From contig NZ_CP067412.1 in assembly GCF_023375815.1 (NCBI RefSeq), positions 2,046,001 through 2,110,000 of the forward strand: a stretch of DNA of 64,000 nucleotides, in the 5' to 3' direction. Of this stretch, positions 35,965 to 46,010 are shown piece after piece. Numbering within the stretch: the first letter of the stretch is position 1; each line of letters opens with the position of its first letter. Both the position numbers and the translations under genes were made by a program. This DNA comes from Pseudomonas sp. HS6 (GTDB taxonomy: Bacteria > Pseudomonadota > Gammaproteobacteria > Pseudomonadales > Pseudomonadaceae). A model generated the notes under the pieces. It saw nothing but the letters and a program-made list of their open reading frames with translations, was not told where the DNA came from and did no database searches.

Positions 35965-36041
35965 TGGCGCACCCGGCAGGACTCGAACCTGCGACCATCC
36001 GCTTAGAAGGCGGATGCTCTATCCAGCTGAGCTACGGGCGC
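35965..36041 (-). tRNA. tRNA-Arg (TCT)
   Basis: 77 bases on the minus strand, from GCGCCCG to CGGGTGCG and encoded CCA. The anticodon stem CCGCC... closes loop CTTCTAA with anticodon TCT, reading AGA/AGG arginine codons. It is the first gene of the four-tRNA operon, divergent from folD. Confidence 0.96.
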
Positions 36042-36315
36042 CTTGTTAGCTGTACCCTTGGAGGACTACAAACTAAGTGCTTTCCAGTCTCGCAGAACCT
36101 TGATTCCGCTCAACCTTCTTAACCAGTGCTAGGCTGTGCCCGACAAGTGCGACGAATAGTATAGAGCGACCTGCAGGTCGTCAAATCCTTTTTAAAAAAA
36201 ATTCATTTAATTAAAGGGCTTAGGGGAATTTGCTGACCAAGCGCCTTTGCCCTCACCGTCTGACATGCGAGAATGCGTTCTCTTTTTTTCCCCTCTCGAT
36301 GGTTAATCACGCGCA

Positions 36316-37170
36316 ATGACTGCACAACTAATCGACGGCAAATCAATCGCCGCCAGCCTGCGCCAGCAGATCGCCCAACGGGTAGCCGAACGTCGCGAGC
36401 AAGGCTTGCGCACTCCCGGCCTCGCGGTGATCCTGGTCGGCAGCGATCCTGCCTCTCAGGTTTATGTCTCGCACAAGCGTAAAGACTGTGAAGAGGTCGG
36501 CTTCCTCTCTCAAGCCTACGACCTGCCTTCCGAAACCACTCAAGAAGCTCTGACCGATCTGATCGATCGACTGAACGACGACCCGGCAATCGACGGCATT
36601 CTGCTTCAGCTTCCGCTGCCCGAGCACCTGGACGCCTCCAAACTGCTGGAGCGCATCCGCCCGGACAAGGACGTCGACGGTTTCCATCCTTATAACGTCG
36701 GCCGTCTGGCCCAGCGTATTCCGCTGCTGCGCCCCTGCACCCCGAAAGGCATCATGACCTTGCTGGAAAGCACCGGCGTCGATCTGTACGGGATGGACGC
36801 CGTGGTTGTCGGCGCTTCCAACATCGTCGGTCGCCCGATGGCCATGGAGCTGTTGCTGGCCGGCTGCACCGTGACCGTGACCCACCGTTTCACCAAGGAC
36901 CTGGCCGGCCACGTCGGCCGCGCCGATCTGGTCGTGGTTGCCGCCGGCAAGCCAGGCTTGGTCAAGGGCGAGTGGATCAAGGAAGGCGCGATCGTGATCG
37001 ACGTCGGCATCAACCGTCAGGACGACGGCAAACTGGTCGGTGACGTCGTGTACGAAACCGCCCTGCCCCGCGCCGGCTGGATCACTCCAGTACCGGGCGG
37101 TGTCGGCCCGATGACCCGTGCCTGCCTGCTGGAAAACACGCTGTACGCGGCAGAAACCTTGCACGCCTGA
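36316..37170 (+). CDS. folD: Bifunctional methylene-THF dehydrogenase / methenyl-THF cyclohydrolase
   Basis: 284 residues, standard length. The active-site lysine is in [16 protein letters not shown], the substrate loop is QLPLPEHLD, and [16 protein letters not shown] and the NADP site [17 protein letters not shown] are complete. FolD interconverts methylene-, methenyl- and formyl-tetrahydrofolate in the cytoplasm. It is divergent from the tRNA-Arg operon and followed by a terminator, so it is monocistronic. Confidence 0.98.
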   Translation: MTAQLIDGKSIAASLRQQIAQRVAERREQGLRTPGLAVILVGSDPASQVYVSHKRKDCEEVGFLSQAYDLPSETTQEALTDLIDRLNDDPAIDGILLQLPLPEHLDASKLLERIRPDKDVDGFHPYNVGRLAQRIPLLRPCTPKGIMTLLESTGVDLYGMDAVVVGASNIVGRPMAMELLLAGCTVTVTHRFTKDLAGHVGRADLVVVAAGKPGLVKGEWIKEGAIVIDVGINRQDDGKLVGDVVYETALPRAGWITPVPGGVGPMTRACLLENTLYAAETLHA

Positions 37171-37191
37171 GGCGCTTTTCCCGCGCTCCCG

Positions 37192-37216
37192 AAACCCCGC
37201 CTCGTGCGGGGTTTTT
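37192..37216 (+). terminator. Terminator after folD
   Basis: AAACCCCGC (37192-37200) pairs with GCGGGGTTT (37206-37214) around CTCGT, followed by T residues. Confidence 0.92.
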
Positions 37217-37398
37217 CATATCCTCGAAAAAACCTTTACCGTTCGCCGGAAACCCCTATTTTCACAGGGCTTTTCACGACTTTTTCATGCCCCACAAACA
37301 ACCATCGACAGATCTTCAGCCATACTCCTAGAATGCGTCGTTTTACGACACAGTCCGTTACAAATAACGGCATTTCCAACCTTCATGAGTTCGCCCGC

Positions 37399-38337
37399 GT
37401 GAATATTCGTCTGTCCATCCTGAGCCTGGTTTTTGCATTTTCAGGCACACTCCTCACGCCAACGGTCAACGCCGCCGAAACCACCGCTGCCCCCCGAGAC
37501 GCCTCGCAACTGAAAATCGCCTCTGGCAGCGCCCTGCTGATGGATCTGCAGACCAATAAAGTCATCTACTCCAGCAATCCGGACGTGATCGTGCCGATCG
37601 CCTCCGTCAGCAAGTTGATGACCGGTTTGGTCGTGGTTGAAGCGCACCAGAACATGGACGAATGGATTGACGTCGACATCAGCCACACCCCGGAAATGAA
37701 AGGCGTGTTTTCCCGGGTCAAACTGCGTAGCGAATTGCCGCGCCGAGAGATGCTGCTGATTGCCCTGATGTCCTCGGAAAACCGCGCCGCAGCCAGCCTG
37801 GCGCACCACTACCCGGGCGGCTATGTGGCATTCATCGCGGCGATGAACGCCAAGGCCAAGGCGCTAGGCATGACCAGCACCCACTTTGTCGAGCCGACCG
37901 GCCTGTCGGAACGCAACGTTTCCACTGCGCGCGACCTGAGCAAGTTGCTGATGGCCGCGCAGAAACATCCAATCCTCAGCGAGCTCACCACCACCAAGGA
38001 AAAAACCGTTTCGTTCCGCAAACCCAATTACACCCTGGGTTTTCGCAATACCGACCATCTCGTCAACAAAGCCGATTGGGATATCAAGATCACCAAAACC
38101 GGCTTCACCAATCCGGCCGGCCACTGCTTGGTGCTTGTGACGAAGATGAGCAACCGTCCGGTCGCTCTGGTGATTCTTGACGCCTTCGGCAAGTACACCC
38201 ACTTTGCCGATGCGAGCCGCATCCGCAGCTGGGTGGAAACCGGCAGGAGCACCAACGTTCCAGCGGTGGCTCAGCAATACAAGGCTGAGAAGAACCTCAA
38301 GGGCCGCCACAGTGGCGTCGTCGAAGCGTCCAAGTAA
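37399..38337 (+). CDS. pbpG: D-alanyl-D-alanine endopeptidase (penicillin-binding protein 7)
   Basis: 312 residues from GTG 37399. Signal peptide is [23 protein letters not shown]. The serine-peptidase S11 motifs are all present: SVSKLMTG (Ser-x-x-Lys), SSEN (Ser-x-Asn) and KTGFTN (Lys-Thr-Gly). PBP7 cuts D-Ala-meso-DAP crosslinks of peptidoglycan in the periplasm. The frame extends upstream to 37204 (ATG 37333 is in frame) but only the GTG start puts the signal peptide at the N-terminus. Confidence 0.93.
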   Translation: MNIRLSILSLVFAFSGTLLTPTVNAAETTAAPRDASQLKIASGSALLMDLQTNKVIYSSNPDVIVPIASVSKLMTGLVVVEAHQNMDEWIDVDISHTPEMKGVFSRVKLRSELPRREMLLIALMSSENRAAASLAHHYPGGYVAFIAAMNAKAKALGMTSTHFVEPTGLSERNVSTARDLSKLLMAAQKHPILSELTTTKEKTVSFRKPNYTLGFRNTDHLVNKADWDIKITKTGFTNPAGHCLVLVTKMSNRPVALVILDAFGKYTHFADASRIRSWVETGRSTNVPAVAQQYKAEKNLKGRHSGVVEASK

Positions 38338-38352
38338 TCCGCGACACAAGAA

Positions 38353-38380
38353 AAAGCCCCGAACATTCGGGGCTTTTTTT
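38353..38380 (+). terminator. Terminator after pbpG
   Basis: AAAGCCCCGAA (38353-38363) pairs with TTCGGGGCTTT (38366-38376) and is followed by T residues. It also serves the converging small gene. Confidence 0.92.
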
Positions 38381-38391
38381 CGTCTGCCGGT

Positions 38392-38598
38392 TCAGTCGTT
38401 AGGCAACGGCATCTGGTCATCATCGGGAATGCCATCACCGGCACTTGGATCACGCCGATGCTCCGGCGTCACGACGGCAGGGCGAGCAAGCGGATCACGC
38501 AACGGGCTGTCCGGGTCCAACACCGGATCAACGTCCGGTTCCGGGGTGGTCGGCACGCTGTCCGGTTTATGGTCATCGAAGCTGGAATCGGTACTCAT
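38392..38598 (-). CDS. Small Asp/Pro-rich hypothetical protein, 68 residues
   Basis: Starts at ATG 38598 with GAGAGG 5 bases upstream; an in-frame GTG two codons earlier is less well spaced. The product (MSTDSSFDDHKPDSVPTTPE and so on) is rich in Asp and Pro, has no hydrophobic segment, and is probably disordered. It converges on pbpG across the shared terminator. I do not recognise a family. Confidence 0.7.
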   Translation of the reverse strand: MSTDSSFDDHKPDSVPTTPEPDVDPVLDPDSPLRDPLARPAVVTPEHRRDPSAGDGIPDDDQMPLPND

Positions 38599-38694
38599 AC
38601 GCACCTCTCATTCGGGTCATCACCCGAAAAATCGGGCGTTACCTTTAAGAGTCTGGCACCGCGTCAGGGTGCCCGTCAGGAGACGGACGGAACC

Positions 38695-39366
38695 TCACTT
38701 CGCCTCCAGTGCCTTGCGGGCCTGCGCCGCTTCTCGCTCCTGACCTGCCTGCGCCAGTTCATCAGCCGCTTTCAGCCAACGCTGGCGATCGACCGCTGCC
38801 GGGATCTGCGAAGGCTTCTGAATCAATATTGCCCAGCCACCTGACTTCTCGAGTGCCGACTCAAAAGAACTGAAACTCATCAGCTCGCGGCGGTTCATCC
38901 CGGCACGCAGCAGCACCTTCTGCTTTTTCCGGTCGTAGCCGGAGAGGATCGCGTAACGCGGCTCGGCCCAGAATGCAGATCCTTCGCTGAAACGCACCAT
39001 CACCGGGTAACCCGCCGCGACTTGGGTCAGCAACGCCGGCAAACGGGCATCGACCGGGTATACGACCATGCCGTATTCACGGGCCAGGTTCTGCATGTTC
39101 TGTTGCAATTTGTCTTCCGCGCCCGGCAAGTGCAGCGGTTTTTCCAGCAGACCCGGCGTAATCACGATGCCCTGTTGCGACAGCAGACTGGCAAGCACTT
39201 GTGGCCCGCTCTGATTGGCCTCACCGCGATAGAAAGTGCCGCTGAGCTCGACCCGCTCCGGCAGGCGCTGGACCTCAGGCGCCACGCTGCCCGCACACCC
39301 CACCAATGCTGTCACGCAACCGGCCACCAGCAACGCCATGCGAATCCGGGAAAATAGCTGCACCAT
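38695..39366 (-). CDS. C39-peptidase-like lipoprotein with catalytic Cys and His replaced
   Basis: 223 residues with a lipobox ending LVGC (Cys24). Residues 40-180 follow the C39 bacteriocin-peptidase-like fold: FYRGEANQSGPQVLASLL matches the usual Q-C-G-P-A-x-L-x-x-L active-site helix, but Ser53 replaces Cys; EPRYAILSGYD matches H-Y-A-V-V-x-G-Y, but Arg137 replaces His. The tail is helical (LAQAGQEREAAQARKA). ATG 39366 is taken for AAGAGAG upstream. I infer a non-catalytic outer-membrane-anchored binding protein, related to the C39 family lipoproteins of pseudomonads. Confidence 0.72.
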   Translation of the reverse strand: MVQLFSRIRMALLVAGCVTALVGCAGSVAPEVQRLPERVELSGTFYRGEANQSGPQVLASLLSQQGIVITPGLLEKPLHLPGAEDKLQQNMQNLAREYGMVVYPVDARLPALLTQVAAGYPVMVRFSEGSAFWAEPRYAILSGYDRKKQKVLLRAGMNRRELMSFSSFESALEKSGGWAILIQKPSQIPAAVDRQRWLKAADELAQAGQEREAAQARKALEAK

Positions 39367-39597
39367 CGTCACTCTCTTGATCAGTTACCGGTCATCGTGT
39401 TCCGGCTTGGTCGAGGATCATAGGACGGCGCAACGCTGCGGTATAGCCCAAAGGGGCAGATCCATCGGCTGCATAGAGCGAAGTGATTGGTCACCACCGA
39501 CCTTTGGTCAATAGCCTGAAACACGCCAGCGACTAGACTGTCACTCAGATAAGCGCAAAAAAGCGAGCGCCCGACGCAGGGCAAAGAGGAGGCACCG

Positions 39598-39765
39598 ATG
39601 AGCCTGACCATGACCATCGTAATGTTGATTGCCGGCTGGCTGGCCGTAGCCGCCGCCATGCTGTGGGGCGTGCTGCGGATTTCCCGGCGCCATCACCACC
39701 CCGCACAACCCGCACCGACCAGAAAGATCGAGAAACACGACGCTCGTCACGCCACCGCGCACTGA
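39598..39765 (+). CDS. Small single-span membrane protein, 55 residues
   Basis: ATG 39598 is preceded by GAGGAG 6 bases away, a near-perfect ribosome binding site. Residues 5-26 (MTIVMLIAGWLAVAAAMLWG) form one membrane helix, followed by a basic, His-rich tail (ISRRHHHP, RKIEKHDARHATAH) that would lie in the cytoplasm. A terminator follows. Function unknown. Confidence 0.7.
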   Translation: MSLTMTIVMLIAGWLAVAAAMLWGVLRISRRHHHPAQPAPTRKIEKHDARHATAH

Positions 39766-39788
39766 CTTCCTGTAACCGACACTAACAA

Positions 39789-39826
39789 AAAGGCCGCCTG
39801 GACTCTCGCGAGTTCAGGCGGCCTTT
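39789..39826. terminator. Bidirectional terminator between the small membrane protein and TerC genes
   Basis: A 17-base left arm (39789-39805) pairs with 39810-39826 with one G-T pair and a TCGC loop; A and T runs flank both sides. Confidence 0.9.
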
Positions 39827-39839
39827 GGTTTTCCAGCGA

Positions 39840-40589
39840 TTACGCTTCGGCAGTCAGTTTCTTCTGCCTGGCGCGGCGCGACATCATGTTCAGCACTTCA
39901 ATCGAAGCGGAGAACGCCATGGCGGCATACACATAACCTTTCGGTACGTGGGCGCCGAAGCCTTCAGCGATAAGCGTCATGCCGATCATGATCAGGAAGC
40001 CCAGGGCCAGCATTACAACCGTCGGGTTGTCGTTGATGAACTTGGCCAGCGGATCAGCTGCAAACAGCATCACCAGCACCGAAACCACCACCGCGATCAC
40101 CATGATCGGCAAGTGTTCGGTCATGCCGACCGCGGTAATGATGCTGTCGATCGAGAACACCATGTCCAGCACCAGGATCTGCCCGATGGCGGCGGCAAAA
40201 CCCAGGGTTACCGTCGACGTCGCGGACTTCGGATCTTCCGGCGCCGGGTCCATGCTGTGATGGATCTCGGTCGTTGCCTTCCACACCAGGAACAAGCCAC
40301 CAGCGATCAGGATCATGTCCTTCCAGGAGAACGCCTGGCCGAGGATCTCGATGACCGGCGCGGTCAACTGAACGATGAACGCGATGGTGCTCAACAGGGC
40401 CAGACGCATGATCAGCGCCATGCCAATACCGACACGACGGGCCTTCTGCCGGTACTGCTCGGGCAGTTTGTTGGTCAGGATCGAGATGAAGATCAGGTTA
40501 TCGATGCCCAGCACGATTTCCATCACCACCAGTGTGGCCAAGGCAATCCAGGCGGTCGGGCTGGAAGCGAGTTCTAACAGATATTCCAT
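39840..40589 (-). CDS. TerC-family integral membrane protein
   Basis: 249 residues with seven or so hydrophobic helices. TerC features are [18 protein letters not shown] and, in the second repeat, [18 protein letters not shown], each with the conserved Asp-Asn or Asp-Ser in a membrane segment. Relatives (Alx, MeeF/MeeY) move manganese or other metals out of the cytoplasm; the substrate here is inferred. The upstream lipoprotein gene ends 28 bases before it, so they may be co-transcribed. No manganese riboswitch is seen. Confidence 0.88.
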   Translation of the reverse strand: MEYLLELASSPTAWIALATLVVMEIVLGIDNLIFISILTNKLPEQYRQKARRVGIGMALIMRLALLSTIAFIVQLTAPVIEILGQAFSWKDMILIAGGLFLVWKATTEIHHSMDPAPEDPKSATSTVTLGFAAAIGQILVLDMVFSIDSIITAVGMTEHLPIMVIAVVVSVLVMLFAADPLAKFINDNPTVVMLALGFLIMIGMTLIAEGFGAHVPKGYVYAAMAFSASIEVLNMMSRRARQKKLTAEA

Positions 40590-40617
40590 GGGTCAGTCCT
40601 GACTCTTGTAAGACGAT

Positions 40618-40860
40618 TTAGATGGTCTTGGAGGAAGATTCGGATTTTTCCGCCTCTTTTTCCGGGGCTTCTTTTTTCTCGATCAGGCCGCCGGTGGCGT
40701 CGCTGAGCGCTTGTTCAGCGGCTTTATGGGTGTCGTCGATGGCTTGCTTGGCGCTCTCGGCGGCCTTGCCCATCAACTGTTGCGCGCTCTTTTCGGCCTG
40801 GTCGCAACCTGCCATAAGCAGTAAAGACGTAAACATCAGTGCCGGAATCGTATATTTCAT
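40618..40860 (-). CDS. Small lipoprotein, 80 residues
   Basis: Signal MKYTIPALMFTSLLLMAGC gives an acylated Cys19. The rest is alanine-rich and amphipathic (QQLMGKAAESAKQAIDDTHK), ending in a charged tail with many Lys and Glu. AAGGAGG lies 5 bases before ATG 40860. It is divergent from nhaR and just upstream of terC. Function unknown. Confidence 0.85.
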   Translation of the reverse strand: MKYTIPALMFTSLLLMAGCDQAEKSAQQLMGKAAESAKQAIDDTHKAAEQALSDATGGLIEKKEAPEKEAEKSESSSKTI

Positions 40861-41004
40861 GAGGCCTCCTTCGAATGAACAGACAGGGTTGTAGACCACC
40901 CGTCGATGGCTGGGCATTCTAGGGAGACAGACACTTCAGGAAAATTCGTATTTTTAGCGGCTATACTTCGATTTATACGAACTGTATTTGACGGACCGAA
41001 CCCC

Positions 41005-41904
41005 ATGCTCAATTACCGACAACTGCATTACTTCTGGGTGGTGGCCAAGACCGGCAGCATCGTGCGCGCGTGCGAGCAACTTAACCTCACGCCACAAACC
41101 ATCAGCGGCCAGATTTCCTTGCTCGAACAGACTTACGGCATCGAATTGTTTCAACGGGTCGGCCGGCAACTGGAACTCACCGAGGCCGGGCGCCAGGCCC
41201 TGCCCTACGCCGAGCAGATGTTCCAACTCGGCGGCGAACTGGAACTGATGCTGCGCGCCCAACCCAACGAACAGCAGATCCTGTTCCGCGTCGGCGTGGC
41301 GGACGTCGTACCCAAATCCATCGTTTATCGCCTGATCGCACCGACCATGGAATTGAGCGAACCGCTGCGCATCACCTGCCGCGAAGACAAACTCGAGCGG
41401 TTGCTGGCGGATCTGGCGATCCAGCGCCTGGACCTGGTGATCTCCGACAGCCCGATGCCCTCGCACCTGGACATCAAGGGCTACAGCCAGAAACTCGGGG
41501 AATGCGGGATCAGTTTCTTCGCCACCGCCGAGCTGGCAGCGCAGTACGGACAGGATTTCCCGCGCAGCCTGCACGGTGCACCGTTGTTGATTCCCGGCGC
41601 AGAAACCGTAGTGCGCAGCCGTTTGCAGCGCTGGTTCGCCGAGCAGCAGATTCAGCCAAGGATAGTCGGGGAGTTCGATGACAGCGCCTTGATGCAGGCG
41701 TTCGGCCAGTCCGGCAGCGGGATTTTCATCGGCCCGAGCGTGATTGCCGATGAGGTGAAGCGCCAGTACGGCGTCGAATTGATCGGCCAGACCGATGCGG
41801 TGAGTGAGTCGTTCTACGCGATCTCAGTGGAACGCAAGGTCAAGCACCCCGGCATCAAAGCGATTACCGAAGGTGCCCGACGCGAGCTGTTTACAGCCTT
41901 TTAA
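41005..41904 (+). CDS. nhaR: LysR-family transcriptional activator NhaR
   Basis: 299 residues beginning MLNYRQLHYFWVVAKTGSIV, the NhaR signature start, then ACEQLNLTPQTISGQISLLE (recognition helix). The effector domain has FRVGVADVVPKSIVYRLI and QSGSGIFIGPSVIADEV. In E. coli NhaR activates nhaA on sodium stress; no nhaA is near here, so targets are elsewhere or differ. The stop overlaps the converging MFS gene by 4 bases. Confidence 0.93.
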   Translation: MLNYRQLHYFWVVAKTGSIVRACEQLNLTPQTISGQISLLEQTYGIELFQRVGRQLELTEAGRQALPYAEQMFQLGGELELMLRAQPNEQQILFRVGVADVVPKSIVYRLIAPTMELSEPLRITCREDKLERLLADLAIQRLDLVISDSPMPSHLDIKGYSQKLGECGISFFATAELAAQYGQDFPRSLHGAPLLIPGAETVVRSRLQRWFAEQQIQPRIVGEFDDSALMQAFGQSGSGIFIGPSVIADEVKRQYGVELIGQTDAVSESFYAISVERKVKHPGIKAITEGARRELFTAF

Positions 41905-43061
41905 ACCGGCGCGCAGACTTCGCGCGGTTTGAGCACCATCAGCACCATGGCGAGGAAAATCGACAGCAGAATGAAGCCGGCTGCGGCGAAACCCACGAAG
42001 CCCAGACCAGCGCTGTCGATCACCCGACCGCCAATGATTGCGCCCAGACCAATCCCGAGGTTGGCCCCGGCAATGTTCAGCGACGCGGCGAAGGCCGGCG
42101 CTTCAGGCGCCGCTTTCATCAAGCGCACGTGGCTGACCAGGAACAGCGCCGCCTGTGTCACGCCCCAGATACCCATTGCCGCCGCCAGACCCAACGACGA
42201 ATTGATGTTCGGCACCAGCGCCACCATCCCCGGGATCATGAACGCGCAGAACATCACCGAGGCCATCAGCGGATGGCGATCCACCGCACGACCGCCCAGC
42301 GAGTTGCCGATCAGACCGACTGCGCCAAAGCCCATCAGGCACCAGCCGACCACGGTGCCATTGAAGCCCGCCAGACGTTCAAGGATGTCCGCCAGATAGG
42401 TGTAGGCGGTGAACATGCCGCTGAACACCAGGATCGACAGCAGCACATGGCCGAGCATCAGCGGACTGCGCAGGATCTTGAACTGCGAAGCGAAACTGAC
42501 CTGATGCTGGTGCAGGCTGGTTTTCGGCAGATAGACAAAAAGCAGCAACGCTTTGGCGAACGCGATCACCGCCAGAATGCCGAACGCACTGCGCCAGCCG
42601 AACGCGTCGGAAATCAGCGTGCCGACCGGAATGCCGAACACCGTGGCGCAGACGATGCCGAAGCCGATCTTGGCGATGGCGCGACCGGCGAAGTCCGGGC
42701 CGACGATATCCACGGCGGTTTCACTGGCCAGCGCCCAGAACACCGGCAGCCCCAGCGCCGGGATCAACCGGGCAATGGCCATGACCCAGATGTTCGGCGC
42801 AAACGCCGCTACGGTGTTGGCCAGTCCGAACATGATCAGGATGGTAATGAACAGTTTGCGTCGTTCGAAACGGGCGAAATATGCCGTCAAGAATGGGCCG
42901 AACATGGCCACGGTGAAAGCGAATAGAGTCACCAGCAATCCGGCTTGCGGGATGGTGACGGCCAGGTCTCGGGCAATCGCCGGCAACAGGCCGACGATGA
43001 CGAACTCCGTGGTCAGCACCGTGAACCCGGCAGCAGACAACAGAAGGATAGGCAACAGCAT
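41901..43061 (-). CDS. MFS exporter, AraJ/DHA1-type
   Basis: 386 residues with about 12 hydrophobic segments. DHA1 features: FVIVGLLPAIARDLAVTIPQAGLLVTLFA at the start, the loop with ARFERRKLF, and IPVGTLISDAFGWRSAFGIL. ATG 43061 is chosen for GGAG 6 bases upstream and because the upstream frame is not hydrophobic. Likely an efflux pump for sugars, purines or drugs; the substrate cannot be read from sequence. Confidence 0.88.
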   Translation of the reverse strand: MLLPILLLSAAGFTVLTTEFVIVGLLPAIARDLAVTIPQAGLLVTLFAFTVAMFGPFLTAYFARFERRKLFITILIMFGLANTVAAFAPNIWVMAIARLIPALGLPVFWALASETAVDIVGPDFAGRAIAKIGFGIVCATVFGIPVGTLISDAFGWRSAFGILAVIAFAKALLLFVYLPKTSLHQHQVSFASQFKILRSPLMLGHVLLSILVFSGMFTAYTYLADILERLAGFNGTVVGWCLMGFGAVGLIGNSLGGRAVDRHPLMASVMFCAFMIPGMVALVPNINSSLGLAAAMGIWGVTQAALFLVSHVRLMKAAPEAPAFAASLNIAGANLGIGLGAIIGGRVIDSAGLGFVGFAAAGFILLSIFLAMVLMVLKPREVCAPV

Positions 43062-43398
43062 GAGGAACTCCAGCAAAACGACGACACCAGCGTTGACCCG
43101 AAGGCCCGCCGGCAGAACTTGAAAATAAGGATGCGCAATCTTAACAGAGTGTTTCCAGAGTGACTTGCACAAACCTGTCGAAGTTGCCGATCAATCCGGT
43201 GGCAGATCGTCACAGGTCTGAAGGATCCGGACGACCCTGTGATAAAGTCCGCGCCCTGCAAAACGTACACCCTGTTCAGCCGCCCGTTTAACGGCGTGGC
43301 TGTCGCGTCATTCCTTTCGGTTCGTGTCTGTGGCCTGCCCCCGATTCATCGCCCGGATCACGCAACCTTGCACCCTATAAAAAACCAGAGATGCCGTT

Positions 43399-44631
43399 AT
43401 GACCGCTTCATCCCCTTCTCTATTGCAACGCCTTAAAAGCCTCAGCCTGGTCACGCAGATCCTGATCGGCCTGATTGCCGGCATTTCCTTGGCGCTGTTT
43501 GCGCCGGAAGCGGCCAAAGGTACCGCATTCATCGGCAAGGTATTCGTCTCGGCACTGAAAGCCGTGGCGCCGATCCTGGTGTTCGTGCTGGTCATGGCGT
43601 CGATCGCCAATCACAAGCACGGTCAGGAAACCCACATCCGGCCGATCCTGTTCCTGTATCTGCTGGGCACTTTCGCCGCTGCCGTGGTTGCAGTGATCGC
43701 CAGCACGATGTTCCCGTCGCATCTGGTGCTGTCCACCGACAACATCGCCGTGAGCGCACCGGGCGGCATCGGTGAAGTGCTTCAAAGCCTGCTGCTGAGC
43801 GTGGTGGAAAACCCGATCACCGCGCTGATGAACGCCAACTTCATCGGCATTCTGGCCTGGGCCATCGGCATGGGCGTGGCGATTCGGCACGCCGGCGACA
43901 CCACCCGCGAGGTGGTCAGCGACCTGTCCAACGGCGTGACCCTGATCGTGCGCGTGGTGATCCGCTTTGCGCCGCTGGGGATTTTCGGCCTGGTGGCGTC
44001 GACCCTGGCCACTTCGGGCTTTGGTGCACTGGTCGGCTACGCGCACCTGCTGGCGGTGTTGCTGGGTTGCATGCTGTTCGTGGCACTGGTCATGAACCCG
44101 CTGATCGTGTTCTGGAAGCTGCGTCGCAACCCGTATCCACTGACGCTGAAATGCCTGCGTGAAAGCGGCATCACCGCGTTCTTCACCCGCAGCTCGGCAG
44201 CGAACATTCCGGTCAATCTGGAACTGAGCAAGCGACTGGGCCTGCATGAAGACACCTACTCGGTGTCGATTCCGCTCGGCGCCACCATCAACATGGCCGG
44301 CGCATCGATCACCATCACCGTGCTGACCCTCGCGGCCGTGCACACGCTAGGCATCGCCGTGGACATCCCGACCGCCATCCTGCTCAGCGTCGTCGCGGCG
44401 ATCTGCGCCTGCGGTGCTTCGGGCGTGGCCGGCGGTTCGCTGTTGCTGATCCCGCTGGCGTGCAGCCTGTTCGGCATTCCGAGCGAGATTGCCATGCAAG
44501 TGGTCGCAGTTGGTTTCATCATCGGCGTGTTGCAGGATTCGGCCGAGACGGCGCTGAACTCCTCCACCGACGTACTGTTCACCGCCGCCGCTTGCCTGGG
44601 CGAAGAGCAGAAAACCCAGCGTTCGGTGTAA
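43399..44631 (+). CDS. sstT: Serine/threonine:sodium symporter SstT
   Basis: 410 residues of the dicarboxylate/amino acid:cation symporter family. The hairpin motif [20 protein letters not shown] and the unwound helix [12 protein letters not shown] are the substrate and sodium sites; [21 protein letters not shown] is typical of SstT. It imports Ser and Thr with sodium in the inner membrane. A strong terminator follows. Confidence 0.96.
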   Translation: MTASSPSLLQRLKSLSLVTQILIGLIAGISLALFAPEAAKGTAFIGKVFVSALKAVAPILVFVLVMASIANHKHGQETHIRPILFLYLLGTFAAAVVAVIASTMFPSHLVLSTDNIAVSAPGGIGEVLQSLLLSVVENPITALMNANFIGILAWAIGMGVAIRHAGDTTREVVSDLSNGVTLIVRVVIRFAPLGIFGLVASTLATSGFGALVGYAHLLAVLLGCMLFVALVMNPLIVFWKLRRNPYPLTLKCLRESGITAFFTRSSAANIPVNLELSKRLGLHEDTYSVSIPLGATINMAGASITITVLTLAAVHTLGIAVDIPTAILLSVVAAICACGASGVAGGSLLLIPLACSLFGIPSEIAMQVVAVGFIIGVLQDSAETALNSSTDVLFTAAACLGEEQKTQRSV

Positions 44632-44650
44632 AAATCGAGCGCAACAAAAA

Positions 44651-44682
44651 AAGCCCGCCAAGGCGCAAACCTTGGCGGGCTT
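44651..44682. terminator. Bidirectional terminator between sstT and the DUF1993 gene
   Basis: AAGCCCGCCAAGG (44651-44663) pairs with CCTTGGCGGGCTT (44670-44682), loop CGCAAA, with A and T runs on either side. Confidence 0.95.
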
Positions 44683-44712
44683 TTTGTTGCGTCGGCGGTT
44701 AAGCCGGGCGGT

Positions 44713-45222
44713 TTAGAACGCGCCCATGTAATCGCGCTTGCCCACTTCCACACCGTTGTGACGCAGCAGTGCGTAAGTGGTGGTGACGTGGAAGAAGAAC
44801 TGCGGCAGGCCGTAGCTCAGCAGGTAAGCCTGGCCGGAGAAGCGCTTCTCTTTTGGCGTGCCTGGACGGGTCACGATTTCGATGCCTTCCTTGCCGTTGA
44901 TTTGCTCAGGCTTGATCTCGCCGATGAAGGCCAGAACCTTGGCGATCAGCGCTTGCAGATCGGCGAAAGTGGTTTCGGTGTCGTCGTACTTCGGGATCTC
45001 GACTTCGGCCAGACGCGAGGAAACGCCTTTGGCGAAGTCCACGGCGATCTGCACCTGACGCACCAGCGGGAACATGTCCGGGTACAGACGCGCTTGCAGG
45101 AAGGCATTCGGGTCGATGTTTTTCTCGGTGGCGTGGGTTTCAGCCTTTTTCAGCACATCGCTCAGGGCGTTGAGCATTTGCTGGAAAACCGGGACGGATG
45201 CAGCGTACAGGGAAATGGTCAT
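44713..45222 (-). CDS. DUF1993 family protein
   Basis: 169 residues, full family length. Typical are YAASVPVFQQMLNALSDVL, ARLYPDMFPLVRQVQ and FFFHVTTTYALLRHNGVEVGK. The pattern of helices and histidines resembles DinB-like four-helix bundles. It is cytoplasmic with no signal peptide. It starts 125 bases from the divergent yceH gene; function is not known. Confidence 0.88.
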   Translation of the reverse strand: MTISLYAASVPVFQQMLNALSDVLKKAETHATEKNIDPNAFLQARLYPDMFPLVRQVQIAVDFAKGVSSRLAEVEIPKYDDTETTFADLQALIAKVLAFIGEIKPEQINGKEGIEIVTRPGTPKEKRFSGQAYLLSYGLPQFFFHVTTTYALLRHNGVEVGKRDYMGAF

Positions 45223-45346
45223 GGCAGTCTCACGTGGTGGCTGGGTGAATCGTGGGGCGATTATAGCCATGCTCGCGCGCCGCGCGGCTTGTCTTTTATC
45301 CAGCAAGGATTAGGCTAGGCGCCTTCGACTGCAGAGGGAACGCGCG

Positions 45347-45994
45347 ATGACCACAGAACTTGAAACCAACGCCAACGAACCAAGGCTCAACGCCACGGAA
45401 ATCCGCATTCTGGGTTCGCTGATCGAGAAACAGGCCACCAGCCCGGAAACCTATCCGCTGACCCTCAACGCGCTGGTGCTGGCCTGTAATCAGAAAACCA
45501 GTCGCGAACCGGTGATGAACCTGACCCAGGGCCAGGTCGGCCAGAGCCTGCGCGCCCTCGAAGGTCGCGGTTTCGCCAAACTGGTGATGGGCAGCCGCGC
45601 CGACCGCTGGGAGCACAAGGTCGACAAGGCGCTGGAACTGGTGCCGGCGCAATTGATTCTGACCGGGCTGATGTTCCTGCGCGGCCCGCAGACCGTCAAC
45701 GAACTGCTGACTCGCAGCGGTCGCATGCATGAATTCGAAGACGCCGAACAAGTGGTACATCAGCTGGAACGCCTGATCGCTCGGGATCTGGCGGTGCTGA
45801 TTCCACGTCAGGCTGGTCAGCGCGAAGATCGCTACACCCATGCGCTGGGTGATCCGGCGGACATCGAAGCGATTCTGTCGGCACGGCAGAACCCGAGTGA
45901 CCGCGGCGCAGCCAGCGGTGTATCAGTCGAACGCATCGAAGAACTGGAAGCACGGATTGCAGCGCTGGAAGAGCGTCTGGCTCGACTCGAATAA
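45347..45994 (+). CDS. YceH-family (DUF480) winged-helix protein
   Basis: 215 residues. [37 protein letters not shown] is the diagnostic DUF480 start (quoted in part: [12 protein letters not shown]). It has two winged-helix units and a C-terminal coiled coil ([21 protein letters not shown]). Conserved in proteobacteria, function unresolved. GCGCG-rich leader with GGGAAC before ATG. The cupin gene converges 16 bases beyond. Confidence 0.92.
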   Translation: MTTELETNANEPRLNATEIRILGSLIEKQATSPETYPLTLNALVLACNQKTSREPVMNLTQGQVGQSLRALEGRGFAKLVMGSRADRWEHKVDKALELVPAQLILTGLMFLRGPQTVNELLTRSGRMHEFEDAEQVVHQLERLIARDLAVLIPRQAGQREDRYTHALGDPADIEAILSARQNPSDRGAASGVSVERIEELEARIAALEERLARLE

Positions 45995-46010
45995 GTGCAA
46001 TGGGGCGGCG

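Noticed and set aside
40590..40617. Manganese (yybP-ykoY) riboswitch before terC
   Set aside because: Only 28 bases separate terC from the upstream lipoprotein gene, and no matching conserved bases are seen there or before the lipoprotein gene.
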